From positions 221,737,193 to 221,801,192 of the forward strand of contig NC_133661.1 in assembly GCF_037893015.1 (NCBI RefSeq): a stretch of 64,000 nucleotides of DNA, written 5' to 3'. Positions within the stretch are counted from its first letter, which is position 1. Each line of letters starts with the position of its first letter. Of this stretch, positions 1 through 11,345 are shown piece after piece. The position numbers were made by a program, and so were the translations under genes. The notes below the pieces were generated by a model. It did no database searches. It was not told the DNA's origin and saw only the letters and a list, made by a program, of their open reading frames with translations. The stretch comes from Macrotis lagotis (Eukaryota > Chordata > Mammalia > Peramelemorphia > Peramelidae).

Positions 1-2540
1 CACCAAAGGTTCTCAAATTCCATAAGTCAGACCCCAAAACTTGTGTACCAGAGGACCAGACTCCACACTGATGATATAAGAATCACATGAGCTATAGTTA
101 AAGTGATAACATTTATTTATGAACTCTGAGTAGCTCCAATATTATGATTATCCAAAGATACCCAATTTTCCTCCCTCCTTGGGTCATATGGTTGCCTTAT
201 CTAATTGGACAAGCACACTCATTAGGTCTATTAGATTGTTAGGAGCAAGGTAAGTAAAGCAGTTTTGAAGATCATCATCCAATCCCCTCTTTAGGTCTTC
301 AACCAAAACAATTCTCAAATCTCTGAAATCACCCAGTTATTTCAGTAGAGGCCAGTAGACATCATTCCTATTACTCGGCACTTCTATAGCAGCCTCTTGT
401 GATACACAAATACTTCTTCAAATCCTTTAAAATTGATGGCAATCTTTCAACAGTAGACTGTTGAGATAATCACATTGATTAAATTTCAAAAGGTTTGAAT
501 TATCTCCAAGTGCAGTATCTGATTCAGCCATCAGGTGGTACATGATTTGAGCCATTCCTCCCTCTCTGTTCTGATTGTCCTGCCTGGAGATAGCCCCCTT
601 TTAGCATCCTGCAGTATCCCCTCTGGCTACTAGGGGGCATTCAAAGCTGCAGCAAGTCTCACTGCCAAAAAACTAGCTGACTTTTTTTCCTTCATTATCA
701 GGTTCCTAATCTAGGAGATGAAATAGAGATCATATATCAAAGTATAGAAATTACTATAAGTATTTTGACTCCAAACCTCATTCATTATCTCAATTCTGTT
801 CCCTCAGAATCATACAGTAAAGTTTCAATACAGTTTTATTACACAAAGAATAAAATTGGAAAGGAAAACAAATGAACCCATGGGTAGATAGGTCATTGCT
901 AATTCTCTGTCCCCTTCATGGCCCTTTATCTTCTATACAGATAGAGTACCATCACCACATAAAGGAGAGGCAAGTGGAATGCCTTTCATCCCTTTTCCTC
1001 TTTACCTCTTCATTTAGTAGTAGTGGTCATTCCACATTATAGCTTAAAAAGATCAAACCACTATAAAAATGCCACCAGATCAATTTCAATTTATGTTTAC
1101 TTATTATCTTGCCCAGTTTCTTCTTCAAATATACTTGGAACGATTTCTCTGCAGGCTCATTTCTGTCAACTTTTCACCCGACCTGTGATCGGTTTTGCTC
1201 CTCCCCCACCATCCACTTGAAGAAATTTTAGACTACAAGGGACTCATAATATAATATATAATATAAATAAATAAAAATATATTTAACAGAGTCAATGAGG
1301 TGAAAGGTACTTATTTCTCCAAATGTGAGTGTCTACATTCATAGCCACTGAGTGGTCAACCTCTTGAGTAGCCTATTCAAGGCTTACAATATATGAGAAA
1401 TGGGAAGTTACAAGATAGGGTCCTCATAAAGGTCACCTCTTTTGTAGTTTAATGGGATAGTGTAAAGCAGAGAGATGTCAAATACACTATCCATAATACT
1501 CCTGAATACTGCACAAACTAGATACAAATAGTTGCAAACTAGTTAATGAATTAAATAATGGTACATTTTAAAACTCAGTCAATATATAGTCTACAGAGAG
1601 CCTTATAGATGGATTAGTGACCCCCATTTCTATTTTTGATACCAGTAGTGTAAATGATGTGAGAAAACATTACTTTTGCAAGTTGAGAGAGCTATAGGGC
1701 AGCTAGTCATTAGCTGGCAAAGGCATCAGTCATACTTCTGGTAACCTCAAGGGTCACAAGCTAGCTTAGAGAAGGGAGTCATCCCTAGCATGTTTCTCTT
1801 ACGGAACTGGGGAGAGACTAGGAGAATAAATTTCTCTTCCTCCTCTCATCATCTTTTCCAATCGGAGATGTGTGCTCAACAGAATAGGGTCAAAAAAAAA
1901 TCCAGCCACAGAATCAAATTGAGTTGTGGCAAGGAACAGACCCTGCAGAGGGTTAAGTTGTGCCCAGAGGGAACCTCAAGCATTAGGCCAAGACCTAAGG
2001 TTAAAAAACTAGCCCAGGATCATATAGCCACAATATGCCAAAAGCAGACCTTGGACACAGGACTTTGAGACTCCAAAGGCAGCCCTCTATTGCCTTCATT
2101 ATGCTACATGTAAAATATTTAGAAAATCAGCTCATATTTTAAACTAGTGCTATCTTGGTGCAAGCATAATTATTACATTTTGAAGATAGAGTTTCTGAGC
2201 CCCCTAGGGAATATGCCTTTCCCTTCCCTATTGTGATTTTCCTCATCACAGTCTCAATATACTGTGAGTTGGCATTAGAAATTAAATGAGAATTTGAGGA
2301 AGTTTTGCAGAAACTTTAGAAAACATACAAAGGCCAATGGGTGACATAAAAAAAGTTTAGAAATGCAGAAATGCATAATATGTATTATAAAATAGCAACT
2401 CTAATTTTACAATAAGGTACTATAAACACCACTATAAACAAATTCAGACTTCTTCTCTGGTACTAATGGAGGTCCCAAAAAAGTTTCATAGATTTTCCAG
2501 ATTGTGGGGGCTCTGCACACCTAATCTCTGTGAAATGAAA
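1..2540. other. Unassigned non-coding DNA
   Basis: AT-rich sequence with no exon, SINE or LINE that I can name, apart from the CTCF-like motif. A stretch near 1990-2100 (GCCCAGGATCATATAGCC) may be a very old MIR fragment. Short open frames here have no recognisable protein similarity. Confidence 0.5.
624..642 (+). promoter_or_regulatory. CTCF-like binding motif
   Basis: TGGCTACTAGGGGGCATTC matches the published 19-base CTCF core consensus (YGRCCASYAGRKGGCRSYR) at 16 of 19 positions, including the central AGGGGGC block. CTCF is the zinc-finger insulator and loop-anchor protein. The motif is oriented on the plus strand. Occupancy is unknown. Confidence 0.4.
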
Positions 2541-3189
2541 CTGTAAATGTTTTGCCTAAGGTCACAAGGCCAGTAAGTGACAAGGTCAGTACTGGAAAAC
2601 AGATTTCCTAAATCTTTCTAGCAGGTAGGGTTAGATTTTGTTTATACCCAATTCCCAATGTTTCAGGAACTGAGCATTCTGTACACATCCAACTAGTCCT
2701 TATAGATATGAGTTCACGGTTTTAGTCGCTTCTTCCCTGCAGGAAATAAGCTTTCCACAATAAAATATCATCTGACATCTGCTCTGCCTTAGGATAAAGG
2801 CAAAATCCAAAAATATGTCATATTAGAGGAAAGAAAACATTTAAAAACAAAACCCTTTGGAGGTGTTCTTACTTGTTGATTACATTGTTGCTTTTAAATA
2901 GTAAGTTTTATTTTGAAAATAATACCCAAAAACACAATCTGAAATGATATTTGAATCATATCATCTGAGATTTTGTTTTCATCAGTATTTCAGAAAAACT
3001 CCTGGACACTGCGAAATCTTTATGCAGTTTTTAATTCCAGGGTTTCCCATCCACATTCCCACTCCCACTTTAATCTGTTTCAAAATAATGAGGATTGATA
3101 AATAAACACAAGTAGTTGATGAGCCAAGGAATTTTGTTTTGCAAGAACTAAATAGTCCTTGCATTTTGTTTTCAAGTTTAAAGTTAACT

Positions 3190-3345
3190 CTAGTCATAGT
3201 GTCAAAGAGACTACAGCCAGAAGGTACCTTTGAGACTACCTAGTCTAACAGACTCACTTTACAAATGAAGAAAATGCAGTGACTCATCCAAGGTGACATG
3301 GTTAGTAGCAGAGTTAACAGAAAATCCAGGGCTTCTGATTCCATT
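3190..3345 (-). repeat. MIR/MIR3-like SINE relic
   Basis: The minus-strand signature of this family is visible in order: a 'cttt acaaatgaagaaaatg' block, then a 'ccaaggtgacatggttagtag' block, then the 'ccagggcttctgattcc' block. All are diverged from consensus. Confidence 0.6.
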
Positions 3346-4039
3346 ATATTTTCCAAATTAGTCAGTTGCATTCATTGAAATTCTTGACACTTAATAATGC
3401 ATTATAACCATTTTTCAATCTCCTTCGCCCCAAGGACTAAGCTTTGGGCAAGTTTTGGGTTTTGGGAAGGCAGAGGTTGGGCAATTTTTGTTTTGAAGGG
3501 GAGGGAAATAGGAAGATGATAATACTGAGAGGAAGGAGGGTAGTTGAGGCAATGTGAGATATTTGAAATCCAATGCCTTCCAGTTATGGATTACATTACT
3601 GGAATGAAGGGTGGGGGAAATGAAAATTGATGCCATTTCAACCATGCAACACTGCAAAGAATGGGTGGCTATGGATTTCCATCTTTGTCCCTGAGAAGAC
3701 AACAGAACTGGAGGATAGCAAAGCTATGACAATGAAAGGCTAGTGAAGGGTACCCACTTCACTGCTGAAAAACATTCTCCCTAGATACTATTCCTTGGCA
3801 AATGATTAGATATTTCCTGCAAAGCAAGAACTCATTTGGCAGTGGGACAAACTCATCACCCCTGTTCATCTCATACCATATGACTGACTAATGATAATAA
3901 CTCACATCTGAGGAAAAACTAAACATAGCTTAATAGGAAAAGAGGAAAAAAGCAAAATGTAAAAGCAACGCTGTCAAAAATCATTCTTTAAATTCATGAG
4001 CGCACACAAAGCATAAATGGGCACATAAAAAGTCAAAAT

Positions 4040-4255
4040 GATGGTATTAAGATTTGCAAAGAACCTCACTTACCTCTAGCATTTTCTTTAATCCTCATAA
4101 TAATTCTATGAAGTTGGTGCCATTATTATCCCCATTTTATAGATGAAGAAATTAGATCTGTGAGAGGTGATATTTCTGAAGATCAAACAGCTTAAAAATA
4201 TGTGAGGGACAATTGAATTTGGGTCTTCCTGATGCCACTGTCAGCATTCTATTCA
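4040..4255 (-). repeat. MIR SINE relic
   Basis: Ordered MIR blocks on the minus strand: 'atcctcataataattctatg', then 'ccccattttatagatgaaga', then 'gggtcttcctgatgccactg'. Strongly diverged and therefore old. Confidence 0.7.
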
Positions 4256-4369
4256 TTACAACACCTAGAGATCACAAATACAAACCTTATAATAGATTTT
4301 AGGAAACTGTAGGAACTACATTGAAAATGAACCTTATCACTTCCATTGCCAATACCCTTGTTTTTATTC

Positions 4370-4580
4370 ACACCCTTGTGTTACAGGCAAAATGCCCATC
4401 CTTTTTCCTTTTTTTCCTATCCAAATCCAATCTTTCTCTCATGTTCAACTTCCTCCATAAAAACCTTCTCAAGCTACTACAAGGCTATTGATTTCTCTCT
4501 TCTCTGTTACTGTGGCATTTATTGATTGTGATAAACTATTCAACACTTCATTGTAAACTGTTTGGTATTATTTGTACTTG
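4370..4580 (+). repeat. Possible L2 3'-end relic
   Basis: Pyrimidine-rich segment with 'cttcctccataaaaaccttctc' and a later 'tttgtacttgtctcattta' region. It follows the layout of an L2 3' UTR but is too diverged for certainty. Confidence 0.3.
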
Positions 4581-4609
4581 TCTCATTTAGAACTCCATGT
4601 CATATGTTT

Positions 4610-4612
<3 letters not shown>

Positions 4613-4650
<38 letters not shown>
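4613..4650. repeat. (AT)n microsatellite
   Basis: About 19 uninterrupted AT units. Confidence 0.95.
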
Positions 4651-4654
<4 letters not shown>

Positions 4655-6099
4655 AAGATAATAACTATGCCTATTCATTTTTGCAGATCTTCATTGCTTC
4701 TTTGCTAATGAGGACCTTGTTCTAGCTCTAATATTTCTCTGTATAAGGTATAAAATATTGACATTGAAGATGTTAGTTATTGATGTTATGAAGTCCCTGC
4801 CCTCTCCTCAGTTGCCTTATTGACACCATATTGATTGAATGATTGATTGATGCAGAGTCACCCTTGACCCTGGTTTTCAAATAGGAGAGAAGTACAAAAC
4901 AAAGAAGAGCTGAGAGATCAGAAAGAGAGAAGTTGGTCTGGCATACATAGTCTCCTGTTGTAAAGAAAGACCAAACAGCCACACCACTGCAGTAGAGAAC
5001 CATATGCAACAGGCTGACTGTGCAGTAAACTGAAGTCTCCTGAGTTAAGCAAAAATGGGAGCTAACAAAAGGAGTAAAGGACAGTCATGATGTAAAAAGA
5101 GCATACTTTGCTGTTCCATTAGTACTGTATTTTACTTAGACTATGCAAGTTCAAGGAAAGGTGATAATTTTAGAGGTCTTGGCAGCTTTCCCCTAGCAAC
5201 TGGGCTTCAACTCCAGGTTAAAACTGTCAGGAAGACCATATAAATCCCTGAGTGAAGGGAGACTTAACAAGGGGTGCAAATTGCTTAATGCTGACAATCT
5301 CAACACTTCCTTTTTTTGGGAGTTGAAGAGTGAAGAAATACAGTTTAGAACTTTGTACTTTGCCCAATGCCTAGAATATCATAAATGCTTTGTTAGTTAT
5401 CTATCTGAAATCTGGAAAACACTAAGAGTCCTAGTGAAATGGAACTCATTGGAATTGAAGGAGGGTTATCTTTACTGTTTAATGTCTCAGATACTTGTCC
5501 TTTTGTCAGGGAAAGGGGGTGGAGAGAGGGTATGTATGTGTTTATTTATTTATATCTGTTTTTATTTACCCTGTCACATTCAATGTCTCATTATCATGAA
5601 TATTTGCATAGGAATTAAGGACTCCTTTCATTTTTTTTAATGGAGACCGGAAAAAAGCCAAATGCTGCTTAATTGGAAAAAGAACTGAAAAGAGATCCAT
5701 CTGTCACATACATCCCTAAAACTGAATTTAGTCCATGTGAACTCAGAGTCTTGCATTCTGGGCAAGGTAATACACTCAGCCAACCTATCTTATAAAGACA
5801 CTGGTTTTTTTTTAAGTGAATGTTTTTTATTATTATTATTATAGTACAGTGTTAAACAAATACATTTAATATATGTTGACTGGCTGGTTGCATATCATTG
5901 GGGCAAGAAACAGGAAAAATCAAGATGAGTTTGTCTTGCCTTCCCATGCTCATAGAAAGCAGAATTTAAACAAATAACCCCCTTACCTTCAAGGCCAGTC
6001 CTTAATTCATTATGCTATATAGCCAATAAGTATTTCAAGTGTAGGGTGCTAAAAGGACCAGGGTAAATTCATATTCATAGTAATAGACTTAAGTTTGGA

Positions 6100-6300
6100 A
6101 GAGACCTCTGAAGTCATCTAGTTTGGTTCTACAGAGAACATTAGTCCTTTCTATAACATCCCCAACAAATGATCGTTTAGTCTCTATCTGAATATTTTCA
6201 ATAATGAACTCTTCCCTACCTTCTGAAGTAAGCAATCCACTACCCTTTTGTATGACTAATTGGTAAGAAGCTTTTCCCTAGGTTGAGTTGAAATCTGCCC
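6100..6300 (-). repeat. CR1/L3-like LINE relic
   Basis: The minus-strand sequence resembles the 3' part of CR1-family ORF2: a run of 'tatctgaatattttcaataatg' followed by 'cttttccctaggttgagttg'. Similar blocks recur at 6900-7175 and 9880-10015. The family call is tentative. Confidence 0.4.
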
Positions 6301-6655
6301 CAAGGTCACTTCCTGCTTCTCTCTGGAGTCAAGTAGGAAAAGCCCAATTCTATTCCCAGTTTGAACTATTTAAATTCAGTATTTACTGAAACACAAAGAC
6401 ATAGCCACAGCCACCTTGAATAGATCTAACTAGAAAATTACTTAAATATTATGCAAACCACAAGATAGACCTTTTGGTTTCCCTCACTGCCATCTGTTTT
6501 TTCCTCCTCTTACAGAACAATGATAGCTGTATGTATAACAGTTCCAAGAAAGGTTCGTATTACCCACACCAATAACCCAACTCCAGGCTACCATACCAAT
6601 AACCCAACTCCAGATTACCACAGTTTCTAGGAGATTCTATGTTTTTATACCTCTC

Positions 6656-6829
6656 ATCCAGGATCATCTCCAAGTCATCCTGATTCATATCTAGCCACTG
6701 GACCTAGATGGCTCTGGAGGAGGAAGTAAGACTAGTGTCTGAGTACAACACCCTTCACTCAAATTCAGTTCACTTGTTTGTCATGGCTGCACCCTACCTG
6801 ATGTCATGGTCTTCAAGAATGAAGGACAA
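6656..6829 (+). repeat. 3' body of a second marsupial SINE family
   Basis: The segment from 'ggatcatctccaagtcatcc' to 'aagaatgaaggacaaaca' is shared block for block with 42030-42217, where a tRNA-like head is attached. Here the head is missing. I do not know the family name. Confidence 0.65.
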
Positions 6830-6899
6830 ACATCAAGTTACACAAAGGGGGGAGAGAAAGGTGAACAAATCCCAGCTACATCTTTAAACAACTCTAATT

Positions 6900-7175
6900 G
6901 ACAGAAAGTTTTTCTTTACATAAAATCTAAATCTTCCTCTCTGAATTTTCTTCAACTACCAAGTTCACCATTCACCCTCTGAGGTCAAGTAGAATAAAGT
7001 CTAATCCCTCTTTCATATGACTGTCCTTCAAATTATTAAAGATATAGTTATAATATCCCCAAGTACAAATCCAAGCCTTCTCTTTGCTATCTCAGAATTT
7101 CAACTGCTATGACAATCCCCTCACCATCCTGATTGCCCTTCTCTGTCTTCATTTAATTTGTCAATGTCTTTTCTA
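6900..7175 (-). repeat. CR1/L3-like LINE relic
   Basis: It contains 'agtctaatccctctttcata', 'tgactgtccttcaaattatt' and 'ctgattgcccttctctg', the antisense pattern of the CR1-type ORF2 end ('...gtggcccttctctggac'). Diverged. Confidence 0.45.
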
Positions 7176-7224
7176 AAATGTGTTAATTATGATTTTAAAA
7201 AATACCGATGTACTCAGACTCATT

Positions 7225-7398
7225 AAAACCAGTCTGAATTTTAGAGATCATTCAGTTTAACTGTCATTTTACATAGGGGGAAAAACTGAGGATCGGAAAA
7301 GTGAAATGATTTGTTCAAGGTCACAAAGGTACCTGAATAGCAAAATCAGGATTTGAATCCAGGTGATCTAATTCCTAATTCATTGCTCATTCTACCAC
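7225..7398 (-). repeat. MIR3-like SINE relic
   Basis: Blocks in order: 'gagatcattcagtttaactg', 'ggggaaaaactgagg', 'tgatttgttcaaggtcacaa', 'tgaatccaggtgatctaatt'. Confidence 0.65.
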
Positions 7399-7739
7399 TG
7401 ATAATTCTAAAGCAAAAGATGTACTTTTTCAGAAACCATAATGCTTTTCCTCTGTCAAGGTGACAGGAAAACTGAATTAGAAAAGTTCTTGACACATCCT
7501 GAATCAGAGGGAAAAAAACATCTATATATCCAGCACTCGACCTCTAGTCCCACATCACCAAATGTTTATTGCACATCTCCAACTAGATGCTTCATAGTAA
7601 TCCCAACCTTAACCAGAAAAAAAAATGGAGTCTATTTTCTTCCCCACTGCCATTAGCTCAAACCTAACCCTTCTTTAAACTGATATACTTATATATTTGA
7701 ATCAGTTTCTTATATATCTTAACACATCAGATCTTTATA

Positions 7740-8648
7740 AGAGTAACTTGTTATGAAGATTTTCCCCTAGATAATTTTCTTCCAATTTTATTGATTTTGT
7801 TGTTACAGTTTTTCAATTTTATATAAAAACAGTTGGTCATTTTATCTTTTACAATTCTTTCTATTCCTTGTTGGTAAGAACTCTTTCCCCTTTATGCAGT
7901 TGTGAAAGGTTTATTCCTCTATTTTCCCTATGAAATGATAATTTATAATAGTCATTTTTCTCTTTGGAGTCAATCCTTGTATAAGATATGAGATATTAAT
8001 CTAAACCTAATTTCTGTCATACTATTTCCTAATTTTCTCAACAGAAGTTTACCACAGTAGTTGTGGTCCTTGTATTTATCAAATATTATACTGCTATATT
8101 TATTTGCTTCTGCCCTTTCTACACCAAATCTGACCACTGATGAACCTATTTTAATTAGTATCAAATAGTGTAATTTTAATGATTGCTACTTTGTAATATA
8201 ATTTAAGATCTGGTACTGAAAATTAAGACCCTTCTCCATTATTTTCTTTAAGATTCTTGACCTTCAGGTCCTCCAGATGAATTTTATACTAAATTTTTCT
8301 AGTTTTATGAAGTTACACTTTTATTTTTTTGATTATGGTGCTGAATAAGTGAGTTGATTTAGTTAAGACAATCATTTATGTTATATTGGCATGGCTCTAC
8401 ATGAACAATTATCTCTTTGATTATTTGTCTCTATTTCTATAAAGGGTTTTGTAATTATACTTATGATTCCTATGTATGTCCTGATAGGTGGACTCCAATG
8501 TTTTATATGTTTGATAGTTATTTCAAAGGGATTTTCTATTTTTAATTTCTTCCTCTTAGTATCTGTTGGAAATATAAGAAGGCTGATGGATTTGTTGGTT
8601 TATTTTATGTACTGCTACTTTGCTAAAGTTATTGTCTCAAACTCTCAC
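7740..8648 (-). repeat. Old LINE-1 ORF2 fragment, antisense
   Basis: The reverse complement reads as diverged L1 ORF2. It starts at the 'acaataactttagcaaagta' block just after the reverse-transcriptase FADD region. It continues through 'gatcttaaattatattacaa' and 'agtagcaatcatt', which correspond to 'aatctaaaattatgttataa' and 'gcatcagtcatc' in the intact-looking copy at 29425-29455. Many stops and indels. It meets an independent sense-strand L1 fragment head to head near 8648. Confidence 0.75.
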
Positions 8649-9625
8649 TCTTTGCAAATGACATGATGGTGTACCAAGAGAACCCAAAAAAATCATCTTA
8701 AAAACTACTAGAAATAATTAGCAACTTTAGTAAAGTCGCAGGATATAAAATAAAATCTCATAAATCCTCAACATTTCTATATATGATTAGCAAGACGCAG
8801 CAGAAAGAGTTAGAAAGAGAAATCCCATTCAAAGTAACTTCAGACAATACCGACCAAGTCTACCAGTCAAGGGAAACTCAGAAACTTTTTGAAAACAATT
8901 ACCAAACTCTTCTCATACAAATAAAATCAGACTTAAATAACTGGGCAAATATCAACTGCACATGGATAGGCCAAGCTAATATAATAAAAATGACAATTCT
9001 AACAATATTACTTAATGAGTTAGAAAAATTGTAAGTAAATTCATATGGAGAAATGAAAAGTTAAGAATTTCCAGGGATTTGATTAAAAAAAAGTGCAAAA
9101 GAAAGTGGCTTAGCCCTACCAGATCTAAAATTATATTATATAAAGCATCAATCATCAAAACTGTCTGGTATTGGCTAAGAAATAGAGTGGTGGATGAATG
9201 GAATAGACTAGGTGCAATAGCAGGAAATGATTATAGTAATCTACTGTTTGATAAACCCAAAGAGTCCAGCTATTGGAATAAAAACTCTCTCTTCAATAAA
9301 AACTGATGGGGAAAATTGGAAGTTGATATGGCAGAAATTTGGATTAGACCAACACCTCACACCCTATACCAAGATAAGATGAAAATGGATACAGAATTTA
9401 GACATAGGGGCGGCTAGGTGGCGTAGTGGATAAAGCACCGGCCTTGGAGTCAGGAGTACCTTGGTTCAAATCCGACCTCAGACAGTAAATAATTACCTAG
9501 CTGTGTGGCCTTGGGCAAGCCACTTAACCCCATTTGCCTTGCAAAAACCTTAACAACAAAAAAAAAAGAATTTAGACATAAAAAAATTATAAAGTTATTG
9601 TCTCAATATTTAGTTGAGAATTCAA
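8649..9625 (+). repeat. LINE-1 ORF2 fragment, sense
   Basis: It begins at 'tttgcaaatgacatgatgg', the FADD-motif region of L1 reverse transcriptase (Phe-Ala-Asn-Asp here, so the first catalytic Asp is altered). It follows the copy at 28907-29720 closely through 'ggcttagccctaccagatct'. It is 5'-truncated and split at 9407-9566 by a SINE. Frameshifts and stops break the frame. Confidence 0.88.
9407..9566 (+). mobile_element. WSINE1-like tRNA-derived SINE
   Basis: A near full-length copy, from GGGGCGGCTAGGTGGCG to an A-rich tail. An RNA polymerase III A box (GGCGTAGTGG) and B box (GGTTCAAATCC) are visible. A perfect 14-bp target duplication, AGAATTTAGACATA, flanks it at 9393-9406 and 9567-9580. 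It is inserted in L1 ORF2 sequence. Confidence 0.95.
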
Positions 9626-9659
9626 ATGGTCATCCACCCTTTGTCTAATTCCAATGAAG

Positions 9660-9807
9660 GGAAATTTATCTTCCAAAACAGTCAATTCCACTTGCAGATA
9701 ATTTCCCTTGCTAGGAAATTCTTTGCATCAAAATTAAATTTGTCCCTTTGTATTTTTCCTTGAAAATTCCAAATCCTAGTCTTTTTTTTCCCTGAAGGAA
9801 TGAAGAA

Positions 9808-9859
<52 letters not shown>

Positions 9860-10015
9860 GCCCTCTTCAAACCTTTGATGACACCTATCATGTCTTCCCT
9901 ATTTTAACTCCTTCTCCAAGCTAAGCATCTCTAGTTCCTTCAAACTGATCCTCGCCTGTAATAAATTTGAAACTTTTTATCATGTTTATCATCCTTTTCT
10001 GAATGCTAGCTCCAG
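9660..10015 (-). repeat. CR1/L3-like LINE relic with internal (TA)n
   Basis: 'ccttctccaagctaagcatc', 'tctagttccttcaaactgatcc' and 'catccttttctgaatgctag' follow the antisense CR1-family ORF2 end. A pure TA run occupies 9817-9853. Confidence 0.45.
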
Positions 10016-10071
10016 GTTCTCAGTGCAAAAGATCTTATCATAAGAGAGGATAGTCAGATATAACACATTTT

Positions 10072-10221
10072 CTTTTTTTACTTTTTTGAAAGGTGGTGGG
10101 ATTGGTGGCCTCTTTGGGACCACAGGGCCAGGTGGTTGCTGGGTCTCTGAGGTGGGATGTAGAACTGGGGCCTCTTGGCCCCAGGGCCGGCACTTTGTCC
10201 ACTGCACCACTTGGCTGCCCC
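10072..10221 (-). mobile_element. GC-rich variant tRNA-derived SINE
   Basis: On the minus strand it starts GGGGCAGCCAAGTGGTGCAG, with a good A box, and ends in a T/A tail. Between the A and B boxes, however, it carries a perfect 8-bp-stem hairpin (CTGGGGCC-TCTT-GGCCCCAG) at 10165-10184 instead of the usual 'gagtcaggagtacc'. Its B box is degenerate (AGTTCTACATCCC). The body is much more GC-rich than the other copies. A possible 8-bp target duplication, CACATTTT, lies at 10064-10071 and 10226-10233. Confidence 0.75.
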
Positions 10222-10337
10222 ACAGCACATTTTTGAAGATGGACAGAGTGAAAGGAAAGAGAAAAATATAATAGATGGTAGTGGGGAGGAATGGATGGAG
10301 GGAATTACAATCAGCAACAGCAACTGTGGAAAAATAT

Positions 10338-10550
10338 GGAAGTGACTTCTAGATGGACTTATGATAAAGAATGCTATCCACCCCAAAGACAGAGTTGATG
10401 GTATCAGAACACAGATTGAAACACATTTTTATCTCTTTCTTTCCCTTTCTCATGAGATTTTATATTTGGGGGGAGGGTATAATATTTTCTCTTAAACAAG
10501 AATGTTTTAGTAACATGTAAATAAATTAAAGAAAATTTATATTTTTTTGA
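10338..10550 (+). repeat. LINE-1 3'-UTR tail
   Basis: It contains 'gaatgctatccaccccaaag', 'gattgaaacacatttttatc' and a final A-rich end. This is the same 3'-UTR type as 15352-15680, and related to but distinct from the L1 3' end at 30600-30990. Confidence 0.65.
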
Positions 10551-10691
10551 AAAAAGAACTGAAGAGTCTTTCACATTTGTTCAGACAAAAAAATAATATA
10601 ATTATCTACTCCTTTGTCCTACATCCCATACCTTTGTTATGCAGCCTTAGCTTGTATTTTTATTGGTTTCTTTTTTTATTTGAGGCTATTT

Positions 10692-10846
10692 TGTTTATTT
10701 TTTATTTATTTATTTATTTATTTGAGGGGTTAAGTGACTTGCCCAGGGTCACACAGCTAGGCAATTAAGCATCTGAGGCTGGATTTGAACTAAGGTCCTC
10801 CTGACTCCAGGACCAGTATTCTATGCACTGCGCCATCTAGCTGCCC
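10692..10846 (-). mobile_element. tRNA-derived SINE
   Basis: Antisense copy with a (TTTA)n tail at the left, then 'ggggttaagtgacttgccca', and the 5' end at 'cgccatctagctgccc'. The A and B boxes are recognisable on the minus strand. Confidence 0.9.
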
Positions 10847-10847
10847 T

Positions 10848-10937
10848 ATATTATTAAGTGTCTGAGGCTGAATTTGAACACAGGTACTCCTGACTCCAAG
10901 AGCAGTGCTCTATTCACTGCGCCACCTAGCTGCCTCC
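10848..10937 (-). repeat. Partial tRNA-derived SINE (5' part), tandem to the previous copy
   Basis: Only the first ~90 bp of the SINE (minus strand) is present. It abuts the full copy at 10692-10846 in the same orientation. Confidence 0.85.
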
Positions 10938-11162
10938 ATATTATTAGTTTCTTTATGGCACTTTTGACTGATATCAGTTTTATCTTCACTAAAATTATCA
11001 AAAGGAATAAAAAGTAACAAGTTTTCTCTTCACTAAAATTATCCAAAGGAAATAAAGTTAATTGGCAGGACCTATTCTTGAACCAAAACTCAGGTTCTCA
11101 TTTTTTTTTACTACTTTTCCAATTCCAAGATTAAGCACAGCTCCCTTTAATATCAGTGTCAA

Positions 11163-11345
11163 AATGTGGCATAGTTGAAAGAGTGTTCATCCTTTAATCA
11201 GATAACTTGGGTTCAAATTTCCAACTCTGATATCTGTTAGCAATGTGACCCCAAGCAAATAATTTAACCCCCTGGGGCTCAATTTCCACATATATAAAAT
11301 GAGGGGATTAGAATACATCACTGTGGAGATCACTAAATTATACAT
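11163..11345 (+). repeat. MIR-like SINE relic
   Basis: 'acttgggttcaaatttccaa' (B-box region), 'caatgtgaccccaagcaaat' and 'ataaaatgaggggatt' occur in MIR order. Confidence 0.7.

Noticed and set aside
5281..5640. 119-codon plus-strand open frame
   Set aside because: No recognisable domain, no splice signals and AT-rich composition like its surroundings; probably chance.
7740..9406. Twin-priming inversion of a single L1
   Set aside because: Both arms cover the same L1 interval and differ in age; twin-priming gives adjacent intervals of one age.
10078..10386. Open frames around 10 kb on both strands
   Set aside because: They are translations of the GC-rich SINE and its flank.
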